Positions 1 to 7,524 of a stretch of DNA of 33,727 bases are shown here, piece by piece. The notes under the pieces are model-generated. The model saw only the letters and a program-made list of their open reading frames with translations. It ran no database searches and was not told where the DNA came from. A program made the translations under genes and the position numbers. Each line of letters begins with the position of its first letter. Positions within the stretch are counted from its first letter, which is position 1. The stretch is from Vibrio sp. MedPE-SWchi (GTDB lineage Bacteria; Pseudomonadota; Gammaproteobacteria; Enterobacterales; Vibrionaceae): assembly GCA_001874155.1 (NCBI GenBank), contig MPDB01000021.1, positions 1 through 33,727 of the forward strand. Direction: 5' to 3'.

Positions 1-109
<109 letters not shown>

Positions 110-510
110 TTAGATGTCTAGTACTGTTGGTTGTTGAGCAACATGGTTGTGCTCAGCACCAGCGTAAACTTTTAGCTTACGGTACATAGCACGGCCTAAA
201 GGACCACGTGGCAACATACCTTTAACAGCAAGTTCAAGTGCCATCTCTGGCTTACGATCGATCAGCTTTTCAAAAGTGATTGATTTTAGGCCGCCTGGGA
301 ACTCAGAGTGACGGTAGTAAACCTTACCCTTAGCTTTGTTACCAGTTACAGTAACTTTCTCAGCGTTAACAACGATGATGTAATCACCAGTGTCTACGTG
401 AGGAGTGTATTCTGCTTTGTGCTTGCCGCGTAGGCGAGAAGCGATTTCACTGCGTCTACAACATACCAGTCGCGTTTTACAGTTTCTGGTTTAGCAACGA
501 AAGTTTTCAT
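110..510 (-). pseudogene. rplM: 50S ribosomal protein L13, frameshifted by a ~28-base deletion
   Basis: L13 binds 23S rRNA early in large-subunit assembly. The start (ATG at 510, [20 protein letters not shown]) and the rest ([18 protein letters not shown] through to [10 protein letters not shown], stop at 110) are both clear L13, but in different frames. The span is 401 bases against 429 for a 142-residue L13, so 28 bases are missing. By alignment from memory with E. coli L13, the lost part is residues about 21-29 (the EGKTLGRLA-like segment); the junction lies near 450-453. Reading from the ATG gives only 38 residues before a TAG at 394-396. L13 is normally essential or nearly so, so I suspect a consensus or assembly error rather than real loss, but the sequence as given cannot encode it. 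Confidence 0.9.
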
Positions 511-657
511 GCTAATAATTACCTATTAAAAAAATTACACTTAAGGAACCAAGGTTCCCACTGTCTAAGAGCACCATACATCACCCCTTCGAGTGTTGGA
601 AACTCTCGGCGTAGCCGTAAAAATTTCTACAACTAGAGGCCAGCAGTAACGGTAGGT
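511..657 (-). promoter_or_regulatory. rplM 5' leader, possible L13 autoregulatory leader
   Basis: About 150 transcribed bases separate the predicted promoter from the rplM start. They include a perfect GGAACC-N2-GGTTCC hairpin (545-558) and a weaker CGAG/CTCG stem near 580-597. Ribosomal protein L13 is known to repress its own operon through the rplM leader in E. coli, and conserved L13 leader RNAs have been described in gammaproteobacteria. The match here is by position and presence of hairpins, not by a checked covariance model. No coding frame was recognised in it. Confidence 0.4.
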
Positions 658-732
658 CGCAGGATTATAGAGAAGAGCGAAGAAAAAATCACCTCTTTTT
701 GAACAAAATCACTATTTTTTTTGGCGACCTAC
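652..732. repeat. 9-base inverted repeat flanking the rplM promoter
   Basis: GTAGGTCGC at 652-660 is the exact reverse complement of GCGACCTAC at 724-732. The arms are 63 bases apart and enclose the -10 box and an A/T-rich stretch. The left arm covers the predicted start point; the right arm is 18 bases past the zapE stop. Confidence 0.7.
664..692 (-). promoter_or_regulatory. probable promoter of rplM-rpsI
   Basis: On the minus strand a perfect TATAAT -10 box lies at 669-664, followed by C/G-rich sequence. The -35 region (about 692-686, GTGATT or TGATTT) is a poor match, and an A/T-rich tract lies upstream. Strong -10 with A/T-rich upstream DNA is usual for ribosomal protein operons. The start point would fall near 657. 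Confidence 0.55.
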
Positions 733-750
733 AGCAGCGTGAAATTTCTT

Positions 751-1854
751 CTATCCCAAATGCTCTTTCGCCAAATAATCATGGCTTTGCATTTCAATCA
801 ATCTTGACTGACAACGCTTGAACTCAAATTCAAGAATTCCACCTTCGTAAAGGCTGCCTAATTCAACTTCTGCTGAAATGATCAATTTAACGTTTCGTTC
901 GTAGAATTCATCAACAAGTGCAATAAAACGACGCGCGGCGTCATCGAGGGTTTCATTCATCACTGCAACATCGGCTAGTAACACTGAGTGGTAGATTTTA
1001 GAGATCTCTATATAGTCGTTTTGGCTTCGGGCACTTTGACAGAGTTGCTCAAACGTCGCATGCAAAACCCCATCACTTGCTTCTATCACATCAATATCGC
1101 GATGATTGATCTCTATCTGAGTTTGAATTGGCTTATCTTCCCCAACCAACTGAGAATAGTAGAGGTACAAATTTTCACTGGCAGCTTCATCAAGCGGATA
1201 GTGATAGATTTCAGCCTGCTCTAAGGTTCTCAATCGATAATCCACACCACTATCAACATTCATTACAGTACAGTGCTTCTCTATCAATTGTATCGCAGGT
1301 AAAAATCGGGCACGTTGCAAACCATTTCGATATAGATCATGAGGAGGAATGTTCGATGTCGCGACGAGAATGACGCCTCTGGCAAAAAGTTCTTGGAATA
1401 ACGTGCCTAGAATCATCGCATCAGTAATGTCTGACACAAAAAATTCATCGAAACAGATAAGATCGGTTTCTTGCTTAAATTTTTCAGCCACAACTTCTAA
1501 AGGATCACTGACATCGCCAAGGGCTTTTAACTCATCATGTACACGATACATAAAGCGGTGGAAGTGGACTCTCATCTTTCTCTCACTCGGCAATGAATCA
1601 AAGAAAGAATCCATTAGATACGTCTTGCCTCGTCCGACACCGCCCCAAAAATATAAGCCATCAGGGACAGTCGGAGCTTTCTCTTTCTGGCCTAGCAATT
1701 TCTGCCAACGTGTCAAAGTAATTCTAGGGGCATTGAGATATTCGATAATTTGGTGATGAAGTAGGTCTAGCGCTTCAACAGCGTCAAACTGTGCTTCATC
1801 TCTTTGAAATCCATGCTGTTTGATGTCATTTTCGTATTTTTCTTTTGGTGTCAT
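751..1854 (-). CDS. zapE: cell division protein ZapE (AFG1-like ATPase)
   Basis: ZapE is an ATPase that associates with the Z-ring late in division and destabilises FtsZ polymers. The sequence has a Walker A motif GGVGRGKT at about residues 71-78 and a Walker B ICFDEFF, the AFG1/ZapE signature, followed by LVATSN (sensor-like). I place the start at the ATG at 1854 (MTPKEKYENDIKQHGF), which gives 367 residues and matches the usual N-terminus; an in-frame TTG at 1887 would add 11 residues but has no better ribosome-binding site. It is divergent from zapG and lies upstream of rplM-rpsI on the same strand, as in other gammaproteobacteria. No clear terminator separates it from the rplM promoter. 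Confidence 0.95.
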   Translation of the reverse strand: MTPKEKYENDIKQHGFQRDEAQFDAVEALDLLHHQIIEYLNAPRITLTRWQKLLGQKEKAPTVPDGLYFWGGVGRGKTYLMDSFFDSLPSERKMRVHFHRFMYRVHDELKALGDVSDPLEVVAEKFKQETDLICFDEFFVSDITDAMILGTLFQELFARGVILVATSNIPPHDLYRNGLQRARFLPAIQLIEKHCTVMNVDSGVDYRLRTLEQAEIYHYPLDEAASENLYLYYSQLVGEDKPIQTQIEINHRDIDVIEASDGVLHATFEQLCQSARSQNDYIEISKIYHSVLLADVAVMNETLDDAARRFIALVDEFYERNVKLIISAEVELGSLYEGGILEFEFKRCQSRLIEMQSHDYLAKEHLG

Positions 1855-1999
1855 ATCGAAATCACTTACCGCTAAGTTACCCTGCAAAATAAACGCATAG
1901 CCCTTTATCGAGCCTTCCGCTCATAGTAACATGCGACTTATACATGTGTAAGCAGGTGGTAATAAGCATGTTAAATTCTCAGTCAATAAGGAGCAATAT

Positions 2000-2449
2000 A
2001 TGCCTTGGATTTACGCCGTTGTTGGTTTATTAATTGGTGCCGTATTAGGAGTTCTTTTCGGTCGCTTCACGACTCCTGAATATAAAAAACAAAAATCTGT
2101 TCAAAAAGACCTAGAAGCAGCAAAGTTCGCTTTAGAACAACAGAAACAAGAACTTACTGACTACTTTGCACAAAGTGCTGAAATGCTTGATACCTTAGGT
2201 AAAGACTACACAAAGCTATATCAGCACATGGCTAAAACCTCATCCGATCTTTTACCGAATCAACCAGAGCAAGACAACCCGTTCACGAAGCAAATTACTC
2301 TACAGTCTGAAGATAATGATATTGTCGAAGCTGCAACTCAAACTGACCAAGCGCCTAAAGACTATGCTAAAGGATCGACAGGGTTATTTACTGATGAAGA
2401 GAAAGAGATCATTCGCTCTGAAGAAGTGGTTACTGCGAAAGCATCATAA
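2000..2449 (+). CDS. zapG: ZapG/YhcB, DUF1043 inner-membrane envelope and division factor
   Basis: This 149-residue protein has one N-terminal membrane helix (about residues 4-22, rich in G, V, L) with a glycine-containing GVLFGRF exit, then a charged coiled-coil segment (about 30-90) and a polar tail. This is the YhcB/DUF1043 layout. E. coli YhcB (ZapG) links cell elongation, division and envelope synthesis. A perfect AAGGAG ribosome-binding site at 1988-1993 supports the ATG at 2000. The gene diverges from zapE and precedes degQ, the standard neighbourhood. Confidence 0.93.
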   Translation: MPWIYAVVGLLIGAVLGVLFGRFTTPEYKKQKSVQKDLEAAKFALEQQKQELTDYFAQSAEMLDTLGKDYTKLYQHMAKTSSDLLPNQPEQDNPFTKQITLQSEDNDIVEAATQTDQAPKDYAKGSTGLFTDEEKEIIRSEEVVTAKAS

Positions 2450-2473
2450 TTTTTTGCTAATTCTACCTTGATG

Positions 2474-2502
2474 GGAACTAAGTAAAGGTTTTTGAGTCAT
2501 AA
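2474..2502 (+). promoter_or_regulatory. sigma-E-like promoter upstream of degQ
   Basis: GGAACTA at 2474-2480 is followed after 15 bases by GTCATAA at 2496-2502. This resembles the extracytoplasmic stress sigma-E pattern (GGAACTT, about 15-16 bases, GTCnAA) with one or two mismatches. It would start a leader of about 70 bases before the degQ ATG. Control of a DegP/DegQ-type protease by sigma-E is known in E. coli (degP); here it is inferred from the motif only. Confidence 0.5.
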
Positions 2503-2577
2503 CTCAGACTAACGCCTGTTTTTACCAGCACTTTCAAGGTGTTGCTTTATTGGCCTTTATCTAACTGGAGTTATCAG

Positions 2578-3945
2578 ATGAAAAAACCTTTGCTTATATT
2601 AACCTCTCTCACCCTCAGCTTAAGTTCTATCATCACCCCACTGACTGTGCACGCTGCCCTCCCCGCTTCTGTCGACGGCGAATCCATACCTAGCTTGGCA
2701 CCCATGTTAGAAACCGTTACCCCTGCTGTCGTAAGCATTGCGGTAGAAGGGACTCAAGTATCCAGACAACAGCTGCCAGAACAATTTCGTTTTTTCTTTG
2801 GCCCTGACTTTCCAACAGACCAAATTCAAGAGAGACCATTCAGAGGCCTAGGATCCGGTGTCATCATCGATGCAAAGAAGGGTCATATCGTCACCAATTA
2901 CCATGTCATTAATGGGGCAGAAAAAATCCGAGTTAAGCTCAAAGATGGTCGAGAGTACGACGCTGAACTTGTTGGCGGTGACCAAATGTCCGATATTGCG
3001 CTACTCAAGCTAGAGGAAGTAAAGAACCTAACTCAAATTGATCTCGCCGATTCAGATAAGCTGCGTGTTGGCGACTTTGCTGTAGCCATCGGTAATCCAT
3101 TTGGACTGGGGCAGACCGTAACTTCAGGAATTGTCTCAGCATTAGGGAGAAGTGGCCTCAACATAGAGAATTTTGAAAACTTCATTCAAACTGATGCCGC
3201 GATAAACAGTGGTAATTCTGGCGGCGCTCTCGTGAATCTAAAAGGTGAGCTGATTGGAATTAACACCGCCATTTTAGGCCCCAATGGTGGTAATGTTGGT
3301 ATCGGCTTTGCCATTCCAGCCAACATGATGAGAAATCTAACGGAGCAAATCCTTAACTTTGGTGAGGTAAAACGAGGAATGCTTGGTGTTCAGGGTGGTG
3401 AAATCACTTCCGAGCTTGCCGAGGCTCTTGGCTATGAATCCAGTAAAGGGGCTTTTGTTAGTCAAGTCGTTCCAGGCAGCGCCGCTGATACTGCTGGCCT
3501 TTTAGCCGGTGATATCATTACCACGATTAACGATAAAAAAATTGATACCTTTAGTGAACTTCGCGCTAAAGTCGCCACACTTGGCGCAGGCAAAGACCTT
3601 ACTATCGGTGTCGTGCGCGATGGTCAGAAAATGAGCTTTGATGTTACGTTAGGCGAACAAACCACGAGCAAGACACCCGCCGACAAATTACACCCAGGCC
3701 TATCAGGTGCAGAGTTAACCAACACGACTGATAATGATGCGATAGAAGGAGTAAAAGTCTCGAGTATCGAGGAAGGCTCCTCCGCAGAAGCTTATCAACT
3801 TCAAGCCAATGATGTGATCATAGGTGTAAACCGAAAACGTGTTAAAAATATTGCAGATTTTAGAGCCATCCTTGAAAAACAACCCAGTGTTTTAGCCCTA
3901 AATATACAGCGTGGCGATCGTACGATTTATCTTGTGGTTCGATAA
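2578..3945 (+). CDS. degQ: periplasmic serine endoprotease, DegQ/DegP type
   Basis: This HtrA-family protease-chaperone degrades and holds misfolded periplasmic proteins. The ATG at 2578 (MKKPLLILTSLTLSLSS) opens a signal peptide ending near VHA-ALPAS, and a GGAG lies 7 bases upstream; an in-frame ATG at 2539 would mask the signal peptide and is rejected. The mature part has the full triad His109 (TNYHV), Asp139 (SDIALL) and Ser214 (GNSGGA), followed by two PDZ domains (about 260-350 and 370-455). At 455 residues it matches the length of DegQ better than DegP (474 in E. coli), and it lacks a long DegP-type LA-loop insertion. degS follows after 177 bases and a terminator, as in E. coli degQ-degS. 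Confidence 0.95.
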   Translation: MKKPLLILTSLTLSLSSIITPLTVHAALPASVDGESIPSLAPMLETVTPAVVSIAVEGTQVSRQQLPEQFRFFFGPDFPTDQIQERPFRGLGSGVIIDAKKGHIVTNYHVINGAEKIRVKLKDGREYDAELVGGDQMSDIALLKLEEVKNLTQIDLADSDKLRVGDFAVAIGNPFGLGQTVTSGIVSALGRSGLNIENFENFIQTDAAINSGNSGGALVNLKGELIGINTAILGPNGGNVGIGFAIPANMMRNLTEQILNFGEVKRGMLGVQGGEITSELAEALGYESSKGAFVSQVVPGSAADTAGLLAGDIITTINDKKIDTFSELRAKVATLGAGKDLTIGVVRDGQKMSFDVTLGEQTTSKTPADKLHPGLSGAELTNTTDNDAIEGVKVSSIEEGSSAEAYQLQANDVIIGVNRKRVKNIADFRAILEKQPSVLALNIQRGDRTIYLVVR

Positions 3946-3996
3946 TCACCCTAGAGGTCAAGCTATAGGTTAGATAGCATGCCCTACAGATATTGC

Positions 3997-4030
3997 AAAA
4001 AGGCGTCCCTATTAGGTGGCGCCTTTTTTT
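3997..4030 (+). terminator. rho-independent terminator after degQ
   Basis: AAAAGGCG (3997-4004) pairs with CGCCTTTT (4020-4027), with an inner CC/GG, followed by a run of T. It separates degQ from degS, so degS needs its own promoter in 4031-4110. Confidence 0.85.
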
Positions 4031-4122
4031 GTTATTTATCAATCTAATGCTATGCTTCGACAACGGCTAGGCTAAATAGCCCGCTTGCTCACCAGAGTTT
4101 TGATCCAATCATAGAGGAAAGT

Positions 4123-5187
4123 ATGCTGGGTTTTATGTTACGTTCGGTTGTATTAGGTTTAGCGACTGCACTTATTTTATTGCTTGCAGTACCATCATTA
4201 CGTCCTAATCTTTTACCTCAGGCTATAACTGCTGCACCCGAGAATGCCTCTTCATTGCAGCTTTCCTTCAATAATGCAGTAAGAAATGCAGCGCCCGCGG
4301 TAGTTAATATCTATAGTCGAAAATACACTGAAGACAATCGTTCAAAGCTTTCTACACAGGGGCTTGGTTCAGGAGTCATCGTCAGTGAAAAAGGCTATAT
4401 CATCACCAACTACCATGTTGTCGCTCAAGCTGATCAAATCATTGTCGCCCTGCAAGATGGTCGAGTTGCAGCCGCTCAGCTAGTTGGTAAAGATCGTCGA
4501 ACCGATATCGCCATTTTACAAATTGAGGGAGATAGCCTGCCTATCATTCCCCAAAACCCTGAATACAATGCCAAAGTCGGTGATGTGGTCCTCGCTATTG
4601 GCAACCCATACAACCTCGGGCAAACCACCACATTTGGTATCATCTCCGCAACTGGGCGCTCATCTATCAGTGCAGACGGCCGACAAGCATTTATACAAAC
4701 GGATGCGGCCATTAATCAGGGTAACTCAGGTGGTGCGTTGGTGAATACTCAAGGCGAACTCGTTGGTATCAATACAGCGTCTTTTCAACAGGCGACGGAT
4801 ACTGAAACCTACGGGATTTCATTTGCGATCCCCTACAAGCTTGCCAATAAAATCATGAACAAAATCATAGCCGATGGACGCGTTATTCGTGGCTACATTG
4901 GTATCGATGGACAAGACATCAACTCAGTAACTTCAAGATTGCTTGGCAACGAACACTTAGGTGGTATCGTCGTGTTAGGCGTTGACCCTAATGGGCCAGG
5001 TGCTGTGGCTGGGTTTGAGGCGCAAGATATTATCTTGAGAATCGATGGAAACAAGATCAATGGACGACAAAGTGTCATGGACATCGTCACTGACTTACGC
5101 CCTGGAACAGAAGTCGATGTTCTGATTTTAAGAAAAGGGGAAGAACTGACCCTCCCAGTAACCATTGCAGAAGATATCCGAGAGTAA
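4123..5187 (+). CDS. degS: outer-membrane-stress sensor protease DegS
   Basis: DegS is anchored in the inner membrane and cuts the anti-sigma factor RseA when its PDZ domain binds exposed C-termini of misfolded porins, releasing sigma-E. The 354-residue product begins with an uncleaved membrane anchor (about residues 4-26) instead of a signal peptide, and carries the triad His98 (TNYHVV), Asp128 (RTDIAI) and Ser202 (GNSGGA) plus a single PDZ domain (about 255-345). This is the DegS layout, one PDZ fewer than its neighbour DegQ. GAGGA at 4114-4118 supports the ATG at 4123. A bidirectional terminator follows at 5204. Confidence 0.96.
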   Translation: MLGFMLRSVVLGLATALILLLAVPSLRPNLLPQAITAAPENASSLQLSFNNAVRNAAPAVVNIYSRKYTEDNRSKLSTQGLGSGVIVSEKGYIITNYHVVAQADQIIVALQDGRVAAAQLVGKDRRTDIAILQIEGDSLPIIPQNPEYNAKVGDVVLAIGNPYNLGQTTTFGIISATGRSSISADGRQAFIQTDAAINQGNSGGALVNTQGELVGINTASFQQATDTETYGISFAIPYKLANKIMNKIIADGRVIRGYIGIDGQDINSVTSRLLGNEHLGGIVVLGVDPNGPGAVAGFEAQDIILRIDGNKINGRQSVMDIVTDLRPGTEVDVLILRKGEELTLPVTIAEDIRE

Positions 5188-5203
5188 TGACCACTTATCA
5201 AAT

Positions 5204-5235
5204 AAAAAAGCCCCTTACGTAAAAGGGGCTTTTTT
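5204..5235. terminator. bidirectional terminator between degS and parC
   Basis: AAAAAAGCCCCTT (5204-5216) is the reverse complement of AAGGGGCTTTTTT (5223-5235), with an ACGTAA loop. Runs of A and T on both sides serve both the convergent degS and parC transcripts. Confidence 0.93.
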
Positions 5236-5253
5236 CATTCATTGAAGCACGCT

Positions 5254-7518
5254 TTAACTCTCTTGAGCTATTTCAGCATCAAGCTCTATACGAGTCACTC
5301 TTTGCAGCCCTCTCGGTAGAAGGCTTCCTCGACGACCACGCTCACCACGGAAATTATCCAGATCAGCTGGTTTTAAACCGAGCTTGCGTTTACCTGCATA
5401 GATCGTTAACGATGCTCCCTGCGGCAGCGCCATTAGGTGTGAAACAAACTCTTCACGCTCTTTCGCTTTTGCCGCTGGAATATTAATGATCTTATTCCCT
5501 TTTCCTTTGCCAAGCTGGGGCAAATCTTTAATTGGGAATAACAACATTCGGCCTAAGTTCGTTATCGCTAGAATCTCATCCGAGTCTAAGCTGTTTACAG
5601 TATATGGAGGTAAAACTTCCGAGTTTTGTGGAAGGTTAACTAACGCCTTACCACTCTTATTTTTTGAAAGTAAGTCGCTACCTTTACATACGAAACCATA
5701 GCCAGCATCTGAGCCAACAAGCCATAGCTGATCATCTTCACCCATGATGACTTGGCGCATAGAACTGCCAACGCTGATATTGAGTCGACCAGTAATCGGT
5801 TCACCTTGGCTTCTTGCCGACGGTAAAGAGTGCGATTCGAGCGAATAGCTTCGACCATCACTACCAAAGAACACGGCCTGTTGGTTACTCTTACCGCGAG
5901 CATGCGCCAAATATTGATCACCTGACTTATAGTTGAGTGTTTCAGCATCAACTTCATGCCCTTTCGCATGACGAATCCAGCCCTTCTCAGAAAGCACAAC
6001 CGTAATCGGCTCACTAGGAACCAAATCGCGCTCAGTCAACGCTTTGGCTTCTGCACGCTCAATTAATGGAGATCGTCGGTCATCGCCATACTTATCAGCA
6101 TCAGCCTGAATCTCTTTCTTAATTAGGGTATTTAGACGACGCTCTGAACCAAGCAATTTCTCAAGCTTATCACGCTCTTTTTCTAGCTCATCTTGTTCAC
6201 CACGGATCTTAAACTCTTCTAATTTAGCTAAATTACGAAGTTTAATATCTAAAATAGCATCTGCTTGTATTTCAGTAATATTGAAGCGACTCATCAGCAC
6301 TGGACGCGGTTCGTCTTCAGTACGGATGATCTCAATCACTTCATCAATATTCAGGTACGCGACCAACAAGCCTTCTAAGATATGTAATCGCGCGAGCACT
6401 TTATCTAAACGATACTGTAAACGACGACGAACCGTAGCACGACGATACTCTATCCACTCCGAAAGAATCTTAACTAACCCTTTCACTTGAGGTTTATCGT
6501 CTAGGCCAATCATATTGAGGTTAACGCGGAAGTTCTTCTCAAGATCAGTAGAAGCAAATAAGTGATTCATCAACTGGTCGCAATCTATGCGATTAGAGCG
6601 AGGCACAATGACAATTCGAGTAGGGTTTTCATGATCCGACTCATCGCGCAAATCATCAACCATTGGCAGTTTTTTAGCACGCATTTGAGCCGCTATCTGC
6701 TCTAACAGCTTCGCCCCTGAAACTTGATGCGGTAGCGCACTAATGACAATGTCATTGCCCTCTTTGTGCCAAACCGCGCGCATTTTGATGCTACCACGAC
6801 CGGTGCGGTAGATTTTCTCGATATCACCTTTAGGCGAAATGATTTCTGCTTCTGTTGGATAATCAGGACCTTGAACAAAGCCCATCACATCGCTTAATTC
6901 AGCTTTGGGATTATCCAACAAATGGATGGTTGCATCAGCGACTTCACGTACGTTATGTGGTGGAATATCGGTTGCCATCCCGACGGCGATACCGGTAATA
7001 CCATTAAGCAGAATATGAGGAAGACGCGCAGGCAACATTTGCGGCTCTTTCATCGTGCCGTCAAAGTTTGGTTGCCATTCAACCGTGCCTTGGCCTAACT
7101 CGCCAAGTAAAACTTCTGCAAATTTAGACAGTTTCGCTTCGGTATAACGCATCGCAGCGAAGGATTTAGGATCATCAGGAGCACCCCAGTTACCTTGACC
7201 ATCAACGAGCGGATAACGATACGAGAATGGCTGAGCCATTAAGACCATCGCCTCATAACACGCAGAGTCACCGTGAGGGTGGTATTTACCCAGCACATCA
7301 CCAACGGTACGAGCCGATTTTTTATATTTTGATGAGGCAGAAAGACCAAGCTCTGACATCGCATAGATAATGCGTCGCTGGACGGGCTTTAAGCCATCAC
7401 CAACATACGGCAATGCACGATCCATGATGACGTACATTGAGTAGTTAAGATAGGCGTCTTCAGTGAACTTGCGCATTGGCAGTTGTTCAACACCATCATA
7501 AGTAATTTCGTTGGACAT
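5254..7518 (-). CDS. parC: DNA topoisomerase IV subunit A
   Basis: ParC is the DNA-breaking and rejoining subunit of topoisomerase IV, which unlinks sister chromosomes. The 754-residue product (E. coli 752) has the winged-helix and active-site region with AAMRYTE (catalytic Tyr125), the tower and coiled-coil region, and a C-terminal beta-pinwheel domain from about residue 500. The quinolone-resistance region reads [12 protein letters not shown] with Ser85 and Glu89 in the susceptible state. It begins 6 bases after the parE stop, so the two subunits are co-transcribed, unlike in E. coli where parC is farther from parE. Confidence 0.98.
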   Translation of the reverse strand: MSNEITYDGVEQLPMRKFTEDAYLNYSMYVIMDRALPYVGDGLKPVQRRIIYAMSELGLSASSKYKKSARTVGDVLGKYHPHGDSACYEAMVLMAQPFSYRYPLVDGQGNWGAPDDPKSFAAMRYTEAKLSKFAEVLLGELGQGTVEWQPNFDGTMKEPQMLPARLPHILLNGITGIAVGMATDIPPHNVREVADATIHLLDNPKAELSDVMGFVQGPDYPTEAEIISPKGDIEKIYRTGRGSIKMRAVWHKEGNDIVISALPHQVSGAKLLEQIAAQMRAKKLPMVDDLRDESDHENPTRIVIVPRSNRIDCDQLMNHLFASTDLEKNFRVNLNMIGLDDKPQVKGLVKILSEWIEYRRATVRRRLQYRLDKVLARLHILEGLLVAYLNIDEVIEIIRTEDEPRPVLMSRFNITEIQADAILDIKLRNLAKLEEFKIRGEQDELEKERDKLEKLLGSERRLNTLIKKEIQADADKYGDDRRSPLIERAEAKALTERDLVPSEPITVVLSEKGWIRHAKGHEVDAETLNYKSGDQYLAHARGKSNQQAVFFGSDGRSYSLESHSLPSARSQGEPITGRLNISVGSSMRQVIMGEDDQLWLVGSDAGYGFVCKGSDLLSKNKSGKALVNLPQNSEVLPPYTVNSLDSDEILAITNLGRMLLFPIKDLPQLGKGKGNKIINIPAAKAKEREEFVSHLMALPQGASLTIYAGKRKLGLKPADLDNFRGERGRRGSLLPRGLQRVTRIELDAEIAQES

Positions 7519-7524
7519 TATTAA

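Noticed and set aside
988..1756. Open frames on the plus strand across zapE
   Set aside because: They lie antisense within a well-conserved gene and show no known protein features.
1855..1887. Extended N-terminus of zapE from a TTG start
   Set aside because: The ATG at 1854 gives the usual family N-terminus; the TTG has no better ribosome-binding site.
2578..5187. degQ and degS as a recent duplication
   Set aside because: Both are ancient, distinct HtrA paralogues with different membrane anchoring and PDZ number; the tandem is standard in gammaproteobacteria.
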